Assembly: GCA_030562215.1 (NCBI GenBank)
Contig: JAUPFL010000001.1
Coordinates: forward strand, 1,724,501-1,788,500
Reading direction: 5' to 3'
From: Peribacillus frigoritolerans
GTDB lineage: Bacteria; Bacillota; Bacilli; Bacillales; DSM-1321
DNA length: 64,000 nt
Made by a program: the position numbers and the translations under genes. How positions within the stretch are numbered: the first letter of the stretch is position 1; every line of letters begins with the position of its first letter. This document shows, piece after piece, positions 36,782-46,818 of this stretch. Under the pieces are notes generated by a model. The model had not been told where the DNA came from, did not search any database, and worked only from the letters and a program-made list of their open reading frames with translations.

Positions 36782-37168
36782 AGGTTTTCTCCCTAGAATA
36801 GCTAACCAAATTGTTTGATTACTGTTATGAAATATATTCTTCATTCTATAGGTTGCCATAATAGGAAAAAATTCGCAATATTAATACGAGAATAATAAGT
36901 ATTTTAGTTAATGGACTGTAATCCTTAATTTTAGCAATAGGGAATTTGAACTATGAACGAGGCAGTAATCCCCTACTATTTTGCGGTAAGTATACGTACT
37001 GATAAGCAGACCTAACTGTTTTCTTGTGATAATTATCAATGTTCAAAAATGGAAAATGAAGAGTGGACTTAATCTATATATCAAGACGAAAGTCCTCGAC
37101 TTCCATTAAAAAAATAGAGAAAAGCCAAAAAAAGATAAGAGACGTGATGAATTTAGGGGGATGTATTT
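36782..37168. other. Intergenic region, no gene seen
   Basis: AT-rich DNA upstream of the kinase gene; it should hold the kinase promoter. A 13-codon stretch near 36980 is faintly like a serine recombinase start but is too short to call. Confidence 0.3.
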
Positions 37169-37434
37169 TTGGGAATAAATACTAAACGTTTAATTGTTAT
37201 CATTTTCTCTTAGTATTCATTGGAGTTCCTCTATTAATATATGACGGATTAAAAGGTAATCCTGTTCGCTCATTATTAATGGAGAATGCAACAAAGGATT
37301 GTCTTTAAGGAGCTGGATATAAAGCCAGTGACTGGTTACAAGTCGACGCTCACTATGGTATGAAGTGGAACACATGTGCAATTAAAGGAACAGTTGCTAA
37401 TGTCATTTTTAAAGTTTGTGAAAAAACTACTTAA
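37169..37434 (+). pseudogene. DUF3139-like small membrane-anchored protein, broken
   Basis: The conceptual product starts at TTG 37169 behind TAGGGGGA: MGINTKRLIVII, a signal-anchor helix continuing after a frame break near 37213 as VFIGVPLLIYDGLKGNP, then SLLMENATKD, an in-frame TAA near 37307, and GAGYKASDWLQVDAHYG. The ENATKD, GYKxSD and DAHYG pieces are those I associate with DUF3139 proteins of Bacillus. The in-frame stop is a substitution rather than an indel, so this one may be truly dead. Confidence 0.45.
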
Positions 37435-37981
37435 ACTCCCATGAAAATTAAAAAAGCTCAAAATTCAGTAAAAGCCACAACAAAATAGACCCAGTAAAAA
37501 CGCTTTTTAAAAAAAGGCTGAGCCTTATGAGTAATCTGATTGAGTTTGGTAGATCGTTAAACAAAAACCTCCAATCATAGCAAATTAAGTAGAGGCTAGC
37601 GCGACGACCAAAAAAGGATTAATCTCCCATGAGTGCTACCCATAAAGGGCGCGACAGTCGGTGGTACACCGTGGTCGTCGGAGTCAGACTAACGGGTGCG
37701 TTAGCTGAAGATCGGAGCTGTCTTTACGGCAGCTTTTTCATATGGCGCTAACGGGGCAGGATAGTTCCATAACACAAACTGGAAATATATGTGGTGATTT
37801 GCAAATTCGCTGGCGCTACTTCAAACGAATCTGTTGAATCAACAGTTCCAAGTGATAGCTAATCTTTCTACTCCTATTTTTGTTTTTTAGTTATAATAAG
37901 ATCGTGCTTAAAATAGCAAAACAGTAAAAGTTTTCTGAATGCTTCAATCATGTAAATATAAAATAAAAATGGAGGAGTAAA
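37435..37981. other. Intergenic region around the structured element
   Basis: Apart from the hairpins at 37602-37739 no gene is visible. The last 200 nt lead into the oxidoreductase gene and must contain its promoter; a GGAGGAG ribosome site is at its end. Confidence 0.4.
37602..37739 (+). other. Structured noncoding element with several hairpins
   Basis: CGACGACCA (37602-37610) is perfectly complementary to TGGTCGTCG (37672-37680). Inside lies CGGTG-GTA-CACCG (about 37659-37671). Downstream are CTAACG-GGTG-CGTTAG (about 37688-37703) and an AGCTG/CAGCT hairpin followed by five T (37716-37739), a terminator-like end. No reading frame crosses it. The tail, with GCTAACGGGGCAGGATAGTT, recurs in degenerate form at about 31905-31975. 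It could be a structured RNA or a mobile-element end; I cannot name it. Confidence 0.5.
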
Positions 37982-39305
37982 ATGCGGGAAAAGGCTGTAG
38001 TCATTGGTGGGGGATTGCCGGTAAATTAGCTGCTAAAGCGTTGTCTCATTTTTTCAGCAAGTCATCATCATAGAAGCAGGTCAAGAATGTAAAGAAAAAG
38101 TCCCTAGAAAAAGAGTTCCTCAGAGCTACCACCCTCACGTTTTATTGAAAAGAGGAGAAGAAGCCATTGAGATTTTGTTTCCGGGGATAGTGTCTCAATT
38201 AATAGAAGATGGCAGCATCGTCACTAATTTTACAAAAGATCTGAAGTGGCACCATTTTGGTTATTGGAAACAACGGTTTTCTGGAGAGTTTATCCTGATT
38301 CAGCAAAGCCGGCCTATGCTTGAATGGCATTTACAAAGACGGGTTGAAGAAGTTCCTAATATTACTACTCGATATGAAACAAAAACGGAACAGCTGTTAG
38401 TAAACAAGCATGACCAGACCGTTCTAGGAGTCCGAGTACGTTCCTTTAAGACGGGTCTCGCAGAAGAACTGGATGCCAGTTTTGTAGTGGATGCCAGCGG
38501 TTCTGCCTCTAAGAGTATAGATTGGCTACAAGCACTTGATGTAAAAGTGAAGGAAGAAAAAGTTAAGATTCAATTGTTTTATGCAACACGCCTTTATTCT
38601 CTTAAAAGTCAAGAACATCCCGAATGGCAAAACCTCCTTATATCACCGAGCTTTCCCGATAACCCTTACGGTGCCTATATTCAAACTCTTGAAGAAAACC
38701 GATTCTCTGTCACGTTCAGCGGGTATGCTAATGCATATGCACCACACACAAATGAGGAATTTATCTCATACGCAAAAAGAATTCCTGTTCCTGATGTTCT
38801 TCGATTTCTTGGGGGAGCAGAGCCTCTTTCCGAGATTAAAATACATCGGGTTCCTTATCAAGTACGACGCCGTTTTGATCTAGCAAAAAACATTCCGGAA
38901 GGTTTCTTAATCATTGGTGATGCTCATTGCCGTTTTGACCCTCTTTTCGGACAGGGAATTTCTGTTGCTGCGGTGCAAGCTTTAGAGTTGCAATCTTCTC
39001 TTTTTCAAACGAAGAGGGCTGACAAGGGATTTGGTCAAAGATTTCATAAGAAGATTTCTAAGATTATCGACGTTCCTTGGGAAATGGCGACAACAGAGGT
39101 TCTTCGTCATCCCGAAATTAAAGGGGAGCGAACTTTTGTTCAGCCATACAAGCAGTGGTACTGCAAAAGGGTATATGAACTTTCAGCTTCTGAGCCGGAA
39201 ATATATATTCGATTAGTCAGAGTAATGAATCTTATCCGAAGCCCTCTCCATCTGTTTCATCCAAAAGTACTATTCGCGATTCTTACTAATCAGCGGCACG
39301 AATGA
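37982..39305 (+). CDS. FAD-dependent oxidoreductase/monooxygenase (indels near the N-terminus)
   Basis: A flavoprotein of about 440 residues. The N-terminal dinucleotide fold reads AVVIGGG, then, after a one-base break near 38013, IAGKLAAKAL; a second break lies near 38053. The FAD-ribose motif GDAHCRFDPLFGQGIS at about 38918-38960 is that of p-hydroxybenzoate-hydroxylase-like and halogenase-like enzymes, and VVDASGSAS is also typical. The substrate is unknown. A GGAGGAG site precedes ATG 37982 and a terminator follows, so it is monocistronic. It lies far from the NRPS, so tailoring of that peptide is only a guess. Confidence 0.7.
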
Positions 39306-39400
39306 TTCTCCTGTTGTAAAGGATGTAACAATTATAGATCTCTGAATACTTAATAACGTTTTCTTCTAATGCTTTTACAATAGTTATTAAGACTATACGA

Positions 39401-39436
39401 GAAAAAAGACTCATGATTCGTTTGTGAGTCTTTTTC
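39401..39436 (+). terminator. Rho-independent terminator
   Basis: GAAAAAGACTCA pairs with TGAGTCTTTTTC around an 11-nt loop, about 95 nt after the oxidoreductase stop. Confidence 0.75.
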
Positions 39437-40150
39437 TAATGAAAAAGACACTGTTAAATAATCTTGCAGATTTTCTTGTTGAACAAACGGGGGTGTTAGT
39501 TGAAGAAAAATAAGCTCATTTGCATCCATGTTTCTATTTTCGTTATTTCATTATAGGGCGTGATTGTGGAAACAGGAAAGAAAGGGAGGATACATATTAC
39601 ACAAGACTAATATGTATCCCCCTTTATTTTTTAATGCTTTTTACGATTTAGGTATTGATAATTTATAATATCTTCGTCCTCGAAGGGTTAAAAAAAGTGC
39701 TGAAGATGCTCTTCAGCACCTTTATCATGCGTCCGTTCTCGATCGATGAGGTCGAGGTTCGTAAAAAGCCTATTTAAGTAAGATTATGAGATAGCGGTGC
39801 CTTTTAACTAGGTGCAAAATGAAGTCTTGTTTTCTGTTCCAATGAATATGAAACATCATTGGGCTTTTGACTGCGTGTGAAATAAAATTTCTATTACATA
39901 ACCCAAATTACAATTTTTAACAGACTACGCCCTGCAACCGCAAAAAAGGGGAACTTGAACAAAATGTATTCTAGTTGTGATGTTCATTTATCTCCCTTAA
40001 ATGTAAAAAGTTATAAATTTTAGTTTTTAACATATATTTTATAAAACAAATAAAAACCAACACAAAAAAACCTTATTGCCAATTAAATAAAAAAAATATA
40101 GAAAAAATATTCACAATTGTCAGAAAATATGATATGTTATTTTCACGCAA
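39437..40150. other. Long noncoding region before the phosphonate locus
   Basis: About 700 nt without a convincing gene. An 18-codon frame at about 39500 behind GGGGGTG is too short to call. The minus-strand terminator at 39690 suggests a short antisense transcript. The A-rich stretch 40040-40065 contains AACAAATAAAAAC, shared exactly with 44480-44492. Confidence 0.4.
39690..39719 (-). terminator. Minus-strand terminator without an evident gene
   Basis: Perfect 10-bp stem GTGCTGAAGA/TCTTCAGCAC. On the minus strand it is followed by seven T, so it would end transcription coming from the right. No minus-strand gene is visible between here and 40192. Confidence 0.6.
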
Positions 40151-40166
40151 GAAAACGCTTTCAATT
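40151..40166 (+). promoter_or_regulatory. Catabolite-responsive element (cre) candidate
   Basis: AGAAAACGCTTTCAAT; its reverse complement, ATTGAAAGCGTTTTCT, fits the CcpA operator consensus TGWAANCGNTNWCA at all but the last base. It lies 27 nt upstream of the transporter start, a position that usually represses. This suggests that uptake is shut off when a preferred sugar is present. Confidence 0.6.
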
Positions 40167-40192
40167 TAGGGTTTCAAAAAAAGGGGGTTTTT

Positions 40193-41529
40193 ATGTCGGT
40201 AATAGTTCACTCGAAAAGGGTCAAAAGGAAAGCCTTGGTTGCAAGTTTGATTGGTAGTTCAATAGAATATTATGATTATTTGTTGTATGGTACTGTGGCT
40301 TCATTAGTTTTCAACAAACTTTTCTTCCCAAATTTTAGTCCAGCTGTAGGTTTACTGATTGCATTAGCATCTTTTGGGATCCCTTACTTCTTTCGTCCGC
40401 TTGGAGGTATTATTTTTAGCCACATTGGAGACAAAATTGGGAGAAAAAGTCATTAGTATATACCCTTGGAATCATGGGTGTAAGTACGGCCCTCATTGGT
40501 TTATTACCTGGTTACCAATCGATTGGGATTTGGGCACCGGTTTTACTTGTCACATTAAGGTTGATTCAAGGAATCGCTGTGGGTGGTGAATGGGGAGGAG
40601 CGGTCCTTCTTGCAGTAGAATATACAGAGAAAGAAAAACGTGGTTTTGCAGGGAGTATCCCAATGATGGGAGCAGCTGTAGGAATGATCCTTGCCACCGC
40701 TACCATATCTCTGGTGAGCCTGTTGCCAGATGCTGCTTTTCTTTCGTGGGGTTGGCGCATTCCATTCGTTGGAAGCTTAGTGCTAGTCTTAATCGGTTTA
40801 TGGATACGAAATGGTTTAGAAGAAACACCAGATTTTCAAAAGGCAAAAGATGAAGGCAGAGTGTCTAAACTTCCCATTGCTGATACACTAAAACACCATT
40901 GGAAAGAAGTACTTCTGATTACAGGTGCAAAAGCCATTGAGACCGCTCCTTTCTATATATTTGCGACTTTTGGGGTGTCATACGCAACTAATACATTAAA
41001 GATGCCAGAAAGTCCGGTATTAAATGCCGTGACGATTGGAACACTAGTATCTCTCTTTATGATTCCTCTTTTTGGTAAAATATCTGACCGATTTGGAAGG
41101 AAAAGTATATTTATAGGTGGGACTTTAGGGGTAATTATCTTCTCAATACCATATTTCCTTTTACTTTCTAAGAAATCAATACTTTTGCTAACCGTCGCTG
41201 TAATGATTGGATATGCTCTTTGGTCTATCATTACTTCTGTTATGGGAACTTTATTCTCTGAGATGTTTAAAGCAGAAATTCGTTATACAGGAATTTCTGT
41301 AGGCTATCAACTAGGTGCCGCCCTTTTCGGAGGTACAGCCCCATTAATTGCTACTTGGCTTATTGCAAAATTTAATGGTTCGTGGCTTCCTGCCGCAATC
41401 TACCTCATGCTACTTGGTGTTTTATCACTAATATGTGTAGTCTTACTGAAAACGATGAGCGAACGTGAAAAAAGTGAATCTACAAAAAATATGGAACCTT
41501 ATATAGCGGACAAAATAGTTAAGAATTGA
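40193..41529 (+). CDS. MFS transporter of the MHS (metabolite:H+ symporter) family (one indel)
   Basis: A 12-helix permease of about 440 residues. It opens with SSIEYYDYLLYGTVASLVF, a hallmark of MHS carriers for shikimate, 2-oxoglutarate, proline/betaine and the like. The loop 2-3 motif GDKIGRKSH contains the frame break near 40455, LRLIQGIAVGGEWGGA is the family's helix-4 signature, and GKISDRFGRK is the repeat motif between helices 8 and 9. It is the first gene of a run containing aminoethylphosphonate transaminase, so it may import aminoethylphosphonate or a related compound by proton symport. No member of this family is established, to my knowledge, as a phosphonate importer, so this is inference. 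Confidence 0.75.
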
Positions 41530-41624
41530 AGTATGTCTGTTTTTAATAATGTTAATTGATTGATAGATAGATTCAAACAAGCAGAAAATTTAAAAAAGAA
41601 AAACTTTAAAAAGGTGGAATTAAA

Positions 41625-42758
41625 ATGAATGTGAAAGATATTACAAATAATCCATATTTATTACTGACTCCTGGTCCATTAACTACAACTGAGACGGTTA
41701 AATTAGCAATGATGAAGGATTGGTGTACTTGGGATGATGACTATAATAATATTGTTCAAGGTATCAGGAAGACAATTGTACAACTAGCAACTAATACAAA
41801 GGATAAGTACTCAGCTGTTTTGATGCAGGGAAGTGGGACTTTCAGTGTGGAATCTGTAATAGGAACTGTGATTCCGAAGAATGGGAAATTATTAGTGCTA
41901 GCCAACGGAGCATATGGAAATAGGATAGCAAAAATATCGAGTATCCTTGGCATTAATACAGTTGTATTAGATAGTGGGGAGGTTAAACATCCAGACTTAA
42001 ATGAGTTAAATAAAACATTGGAGAATGATCAAGAAATAACTCATGTTGCTATTGTTCATTGTGAAACAACAACGGGTATGTTAAACCCTATTGAAAAAGT
42101 AAGTGAAATTGTCAAAAAACATAACAAGATTTTTATTGTAGACGCGATGAGCAGCTTCGGTGGCATTGAAATGGATATAGATACACTAAACATTGATTTT
42201 CTCATTAGTAGTGCAAATAAGTGTATCGAGGGCGTACCGGGTTTTGGGTTTGCCATCGTCAAAATTGAAGAATTTGCAAAATGTAAGTCAAACGCAAGGT
42301 CTCTATCGTTAGATCTTTATGATCAATGGAAAACTATGGAAAACAGTAATGGTAAGTGGCGATTCACTTCTCCTACCCATGTAGTTCGAGCATTCGCACA
42401 AGCATTAAAAGAATTAGCGGATGAAGGTGGAATAAAGAGAAGGGCAGAAAGATATAGAAATAATCAAAGAACCCTTGTAGACGGAATGAAAAAGCTTAAT
42501 TTCAAACCATTGCTTCCTGATGAATTACAGTCACCATTTATTACGCCTTTCTATTACCCGGAAGATAAGGAGTTTGAATTTACCGAATTTTATAACAAAT
42601 TAAAAGAAAAAGGATTTGTGATCTATCCAGGAAAAGTAACCAATTTAAATACGTTTAGAATTGGTAACATCGGAAATGTACATCAAAGTGATATGGAAGC
42701 ATTGCTTCTTGCGATTGAGCAAAGCAGCTATTGGCAGAAACCTGCATTTAAAAACTAG
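41625..42758 (+). CDS. phnW: 2-aminoethylphosphonate--pyruvate transaminase
   Basis: A PLP enzyme converting 2-aminoethylphosphonate and pyruvate to phosphonoacetaldehyde and alanine, the first step of the phosphonatase pathway. Its 377 residues fit the family (about 370). Seen directly: the N-terminal [32 protein letters not shown] (phosphate-binding loop), VDAMSSFGG with the cofactor-contacting Asp173, and [15 protein letters not shown] with the Schiff-base Lys199. The frame is intact and an AAGGTGG site precedes it. It lies 95 nt after the transporter and before a DeoR regulator. PhnX is encoded about 3 kb downstream, which makes the assignment firm. Related serine-pyruvate-type transaminases are less likely given these motifs. 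Confidence 0.9.
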   Translation: MNVKDITNNPYLLLTPGPLTTTETVKLAMMKDWCTWDDDYNNIVQGIRKTIVQLATNTKDKYSAVLMQGSGTFSVESVIGTVIPKNGKLLVLANGAYGNRIAKISSILGINTVVLDSGEVKHPDLNELNKTLENDQEITHVAIVHCETTTGMLNPIEKVSEIVKKHNKIFIVDAMSSFGGIEMDIDTLNIDFLISSANKCIEGVPGFGFAIVKIEEFAKCKSNARSLSLDLYDQWKTMENSNGKWRFTSPTHVVRAFAQALKELADEGGIKRRAERYRNNQRTLVDGMKKLNFKPLLPDELQSPFITPFYYPEDKEFEFTEFYNKLKEKGFVIYPGKVTNLNTFRIGNIGNVHQSDMEALLLAIEQSSYWQKPAFKN

Positions 42759-42916
42759 GTCCTTCCTCAGACTACTTGTATCTTCCATCATTGTTTCTTA
42801 TACTTTTTTCTATAGATCTGATTTATTTTTAACGGTTATTGGAGAACCAGGTCAGAATAGTAATTTAATCAAACTTATGAAACAATGATGGAAATACTAA
42901 TTTTGGGGTGAAAATC

Positions 42917-43727
42917 TTGTCATTAGCAGGAGAAGAAAGAAAGAGAAAAATTCTAGAATTACTAGAAGTCAGCGGAAAAGTTACAGTTAAGGATCTTTCG
43001 GGCATATTAAAGGTTTCAACTGAAACCATTCGGAAATACTTAGATGAATTACATCAAGAAGAGAAGTTAAAAAAGTCTATGGTGGGGCTATTGAAAATTC
43101 ATTTTTTAATGGGGAGCCTTCAACTGATGAAAGAGAGGTCATACATTCTGATGAAAAAGAAGAATCGGAGAAATAGCAGTTAATCTTATTAATGACAACG
43201 ATGTAATAGCCATTGATGATGGCAGCACACCATTGCAATTGGCAAAAAATCTGCGGAAAAAGAAAAACTTGACTATTTATACCACTTCTATTAATTCCCT
43301 CTCTGTACTCATTGATTTAAACTATCAAAATATTTTTTCGGGAAAAATTATCATGTTAGGTGGAGAGATCAACACCTCACACCATAGAGTATCCGGGCCT
43401 TTTACATTACAGATGCTGGATGGTCTCTACATTGACAAGTTTTTTATATCGGCAGATGGTCTTTCTGTAAACGATGGAATAACTAGCTATGACTTTTCAA
43501 AAGGCATGGTAGCAAAAAAACTAATCGCACAATCAGAAAAGTCTATATTATTAATTGATCATTCCAAAGTAGGAAAACGCACCCATTATAAAATGGCGGA
43601 TCTTCAAGATATAAGTATGGTGATATCTGACAAACAACATCCGAGTGATTGGGAAACACCGCTGAGAGAAAATAATGTAAAATGGTTGGTTGCAGACAAT
43701 ACAATAGATGAAAATAGTGCGAAGTAA
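42917..43727 (+). CDS. DeoR-family transcriptional regulator (two indels)
   Basis: Repaired length is about 270 residues. Residues 1-60 hold the winged helix (ERKRKILELLEVSGKVTVKD, then VSTETIRKYLDEL); the DeoR sugar-phosphate-sensing domain follows (AIDDGSTPLQLAKNL, MLGGEI, FISADGLS, LLIDHSKVG). Frame breaks lie near 43080 and 43165. TTG 42917 is the likely start because GGGGTG lies 6 nt upstream; the GTG at 42908 is part of that site. Family members usually bind phosphorylated metabolites and repress nearby operons. Placed between phnW and the microcompartment genes, it probably controls one or both; phosphonoacetaldehyde or a phosphorylated intermediate could be the inducer. Confidence 0.8.
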
Positions 43728-43777
43728 ACCTCTCAGTAATATAGGCATAGTTTTTGCCTATGAAGGGGGATAAGCAA

Positions 43778-44319
43778 ATGGAGTATTTTGTTTTACTTTA
43801 CGAAGAATATATTTCGCAAAATATGGAAATGTATTTAAGGCTAGTAATCAGTGCACTGCTAGGAATGTTCATCGGCTGGGATAGGAGTGCTAAAAACAAA
43901 CCAGCTGGATTAAAAACATTTACTTATGTTTCTGTTTCCTGCACTTTAATCACTCTTGTTTCGATTTACAGTGTTGACGTTTTCAGTCATTCAAATATAA
44001 ATATTAGAATGGATCCAATGAGGCTTTCTGCACAAATTGTTTCTGGCCTGGGCTTTTTAGGGGCTGGTCTCATTTTAAAAGACGGACTTAGGGTACAAGG
44101 ACTAACCTCTGCCGCAATGGTGTTTTTGCAGGAGGTGTAGGAATTGGAATTGGTGCTGGCTTTTACGGTCTTGTATGTGCGGCTGTTTTCATTACTTTCA
44201 TTTTAACTAAAATTAGTAACAACATAGAACATCGACAAGCAAAATCACAAGAAAAGAAAAAATTCAGCATAGAATACCAAGTAGTAAGGATGTGCAAGAA
44301 GGTTAAAATAATAATTTAA
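43778..44319 (+). CDS. MgtC/SapB-family membrane protein (one indel)
   Basis: Repaired length is about 180 residues. After a short N-terminus come about five hydrophobic helices with the MgtC signature: LLGMFIGWDRSAKNKPAGLK, ISGLGFLGAG-type VSGLGFLGAGLILKD, QGLTSAAM and, past a frame break near 44128, AGGVGIGIGAGFYG. It lacks a long C-terminal ACT domain. MgtC proteins influence Mg, membrane potential and phosphate uptake rather than transporting Mg themselves. Its place in a locus releasing inorganic phosphate from phosphonate is suggestive. ATG 43778 has a GAAGGGGGA site; the ATG at 43754 lies before it. A terminator follows. Confidence 0.75.
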
Positions 44320-44337
44320 AATAGTTATATAAGTAGA

Positions 44338-44372
44338 AAGCCAGTTCTTGTGATTAGAGAACTTGGCTTTTT
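44338..44372 (+). terminator. Rho-independent terminator
   Basis: AAAGCCAGTTCT pairs with AGAACTTGGCTTTTT across a short loop. It divides the locus into an uptake/phnW/regulator unit and the microcompartment operon. Confidence 0.8.
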
Positions 44373-44468
44373 ATTTATTTATTTTTTAATTTCCATATAC
44401 CGCATAGCTACTTGAAAGAACTTTATCATTAAGAAATAAATAAAGGATAATAATGAATTTGAACAATG

Positions 44469-44532
44469 CAAAAAACAAGAACAAATAAAAACAAATAAAA
44501 AACAAGTAAAAACAAGACAAAACAAAAACAAT
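44469..44532 (+). promoter_or_regulatory. A-rich direct repeats upstream of the microcompartment operon
   Basis: Several ACAAG or ACAAAT units occur at intervals of about 8-12 nt. The 13-mer AACAAATAAAAAC at 44480-44492 is identical to 40045-40057 upstream of the transporter gene. Several DeoR-family proteins recognise repeated CAAA-type sites, so this could be the operator of the DeoR protein encoded between the two operons. The region is very A-rich, so chance similarity is possible. Confidence 0.4.
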
Positions 44533-44591
44533 ATGGTAAACTTTAAATAACTCAGAATTGAGTGAATATTTAAATAAAAAGGGTGTGGCTA

Positions 44592-45784
44592 ATGAAAGTT
44601 TTTTGTTTGGGTGGAGCTGGAAGAATCTGTAGAGAAGCTGTTCTTGATCTAGTCGAGTATTCCGATTTTGATGAAATTACAATCGGTGATTTCAATGAAG
44701 CATTAGGAAGAGAATTAGTAAACGAACTAAACGACCCTCGTGTGAACTTCGTGAAAGTGAATGTAATGAATCATGATGAAACAGTTGAGCAGATGAGGGG
44801 CTACGATATAGTAATGGATGGCACTACCATCACATTAAATGGTATTTCTACGGCATGTATTGCAGAAGCAGGATGTCATGGAATCAATTTAAATGGATTT
44901 GGTGCAGAAGATGAGTTTTCAGAAATATTCAAAAAAATGACAGGACAGCAGTTCCGGGTTTTGGGATGACGCCAGGTGTAACTCAAATGATGGCCATGCA
45001 CGCTGCAAATCAATTGGATGAGATTGAATCTATTAGAGTAAGCCACGGGTCTTTCAGGCCGATTGCCTTCTCAAAATCAATTACAGAAACAACTACTTAT
45101 GAGTACGATCCAGGACTTCCTGGAAGAATTGTTTTTGAAAAAGGTGAGTTTGTGCAAGTTCCACCATTTGCAAGGCCCAGAAACATTAAACTGCCTGAGC
45201 CGTATGGTGAAACCGTTCAATATATTATTCCTCATTCTGAAACACGGACACTTGCTAAAGCGCTTTCATGTAAGGGCGTACAACTAATTGAAGTCAGAGG
45301 TACTTGGCCTAAACAAAATATGCAGTTAGTTCGCTCGCTATATGACTACGGAATCATTGCAAACCCTAAAGTGATGGTGAATGAAAAAGAAATAGGCCTT
45401 ATGGATATTATTGGTGATTATTTGCTTCAGTCAAAGGCAGGCCAAGAAACTGAGTTATACGGATATTCTCTCCATGTTGAAGTAGTCGGAATAAAAGGTG
45501 GTGTTAAAAAGCGTCATGTTTTATACCATACACACCCTTCAAGTGATGGATCTGTCAAGGGATGGGAAAAGCTAAGAGCTTATACTCGAAATGTAGGAAT
45601 TCCAATGGCAATCGCTACTGAGATTATTGCTAAAGGCTTGGTGAAGCAAACAGGGGTATTAATTCCAGAGGAAGCATTTGAACCGACAACGATTTTTGAT
45701 GAACTAAAGAAAAGAGGCATTCATGTTCATGAAGAAATTGAAGTGATTGATGAGAGCGTAGAAGAAACTACCGTACAGAGCTAG
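44592..45784 (+). CDS. Saccharopine dehydrogenase-like NAD(P)-dependent oxidoreductase (one indel)
   Basis: About 398 residues. An N-terminal Rossmann fold (MKVFCLGGAGRICREAV, then ITIGDFN) is followed by a saccharopine-dehydrogenase-type C-terminal domain (MTPGVTQMMAMHAANQLDE, IEVRGTWP, HVLYHTHPSSDG). A break near 44960 splits it at the conserved GxTPG turn. Family members make or break secondary amines, or act on other carbonyl/amine pairs, with NAD(P)H; the substrate here is unknown. It is the first gene of the microcompartment operon, 111 nt before PhnX. It might use NADH produced by the aldehyde dehydrogenase or recycle alanine or pyruvate for PhnW. That is inference; no such partner is established in known microcompartments as far as I recall. 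Confidence 0.7.
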
Positions 45785-45897
45785 ATTTAATAAGATAGAA
45801 AAATAGAAATATAGGAACCACATCTTGTAATTATTTTGACCATGAATCTCCCATAGGAGAAATACCAATGATATTGTCGAAGAAGGAGGTTGGCGTT

Positions 45898-46706
45898 TTG
45901 AATAATCACTCTCCCCAAATTGAGGCGGTTATTTTTGATTGGGCAGGAACAACTGTTGATTATGGTTGTTTTGCACCGCTAGAGGTGTTCAAAGAGGTAT
46001 TTAGAAAAAGAGGAATAGAAGTTTTGGATGAGGAAGCGCGAGCACCAATGGGCCTCTTAAAGTGGGATCATATTCGACAAATGTGCGATATGGACCGAAT
46101 CGCGGAATTATGGAAAAGCAAGTATGGTAATTTGCCTGAAGATAAAGATGTAGATGCTTTATATGCAGATTTTGAACCTATGCTGTTTTCTATACTCCCT
46201 AACTATTGTAATCCTATACCGGGTGCTATTGAATTAGTTGAACGTCTGAGAAGAAAAGGGATAAAGATTGGTTCTACCACTGGATATACAGCTGAAATGA
46301 TGGAAATAGTTGCAGCAGGAGCGAAAAAAAGGGTTACGCTCCAGATTCGCTAGTAACGCCGGATGATGTGCCAGCTGGACGGCCGTTTCCGTGGATGGTA
46401 TATCAAAACGCGATGAATTTGGGAGTCTATCCCATGAAGCATTTTATCAAAGTAGGAGATACAGTAAGCGATATTAAAGAAGGTATTAACTCGGGTTCTT
46501 GGAGTGTGGGCATATTGAAAGGTAGCAGTGAATTAGGGTTGAAGGAAGAAGAAGTGAATGCTCTAGACCCAGAAACATTAGCGGAAAAACTGGAAGTGGT
46601 GGCAGAAAGGTTTAAAAAAGCTGGAGCTCATTATGTTATTGATAGTATTGGGGACTTAGATCAATTAATCCCAAAAATTAATTTGCGCCTAGCTAATGGC
46701 GATTAA
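45898..46706 (+). CDS. phnX: Phosphonoacetaldehyde hydrolase (phosphonatase; one indel)
   Basis: A HAD-superfamily enzyme cleaving phosphonoacetaldehyde to acetaldehyde and phosphate. About 269 residues after repair of a break near 46330, as expected. Seen directly: VIFDWAGTTVDYG with the Asp14 nucleophile, MGLLKWDHIR with the Schiff-base Lys55 special to phosphonatases, GSTTGYT, PDDVPAGRPFPWM and KVGDTVSDI. These two catalytic residues separate it from other HAD phosphatases. The TTG at 45898 is chosen because AAGGAGG lies 8 nt upstream; the ATG at 45868 precedes that site. It is followed directly by shell-protein genes, so its volatile product acetaldehyde is made next to a compartment. Confidence 0.9.
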
Positions 46707-46818
46707 ATTCCATAAAGAAGGCGGTTTTCCTTCTACTAAAGATAAAACATTTCTTTCAACCAATAAGAGGATTTTTCCTATGATCATAATTTCAAAGAGG
46801 CGAAGAGGTGAATTGAAA

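Noticed and set aside
36950..37000. Serine-recombinase-like start (VSIRTDKQT)
   Set aside because: Thirteen codons with stops on both sides; similarity too short.
39720..40190. Riboswitch upstream of the transporter
   Set aside because: The leader shows no paired structure or known aptamer sequence; the cre site explains the conserved-looking part.
45868..45897. Upstream ATG start for the phosphonatase
   Set aside because: It lies before a perfect AAGGAGG site that is correctly spaced for TTG 45898, and the family starts close to the later codon.
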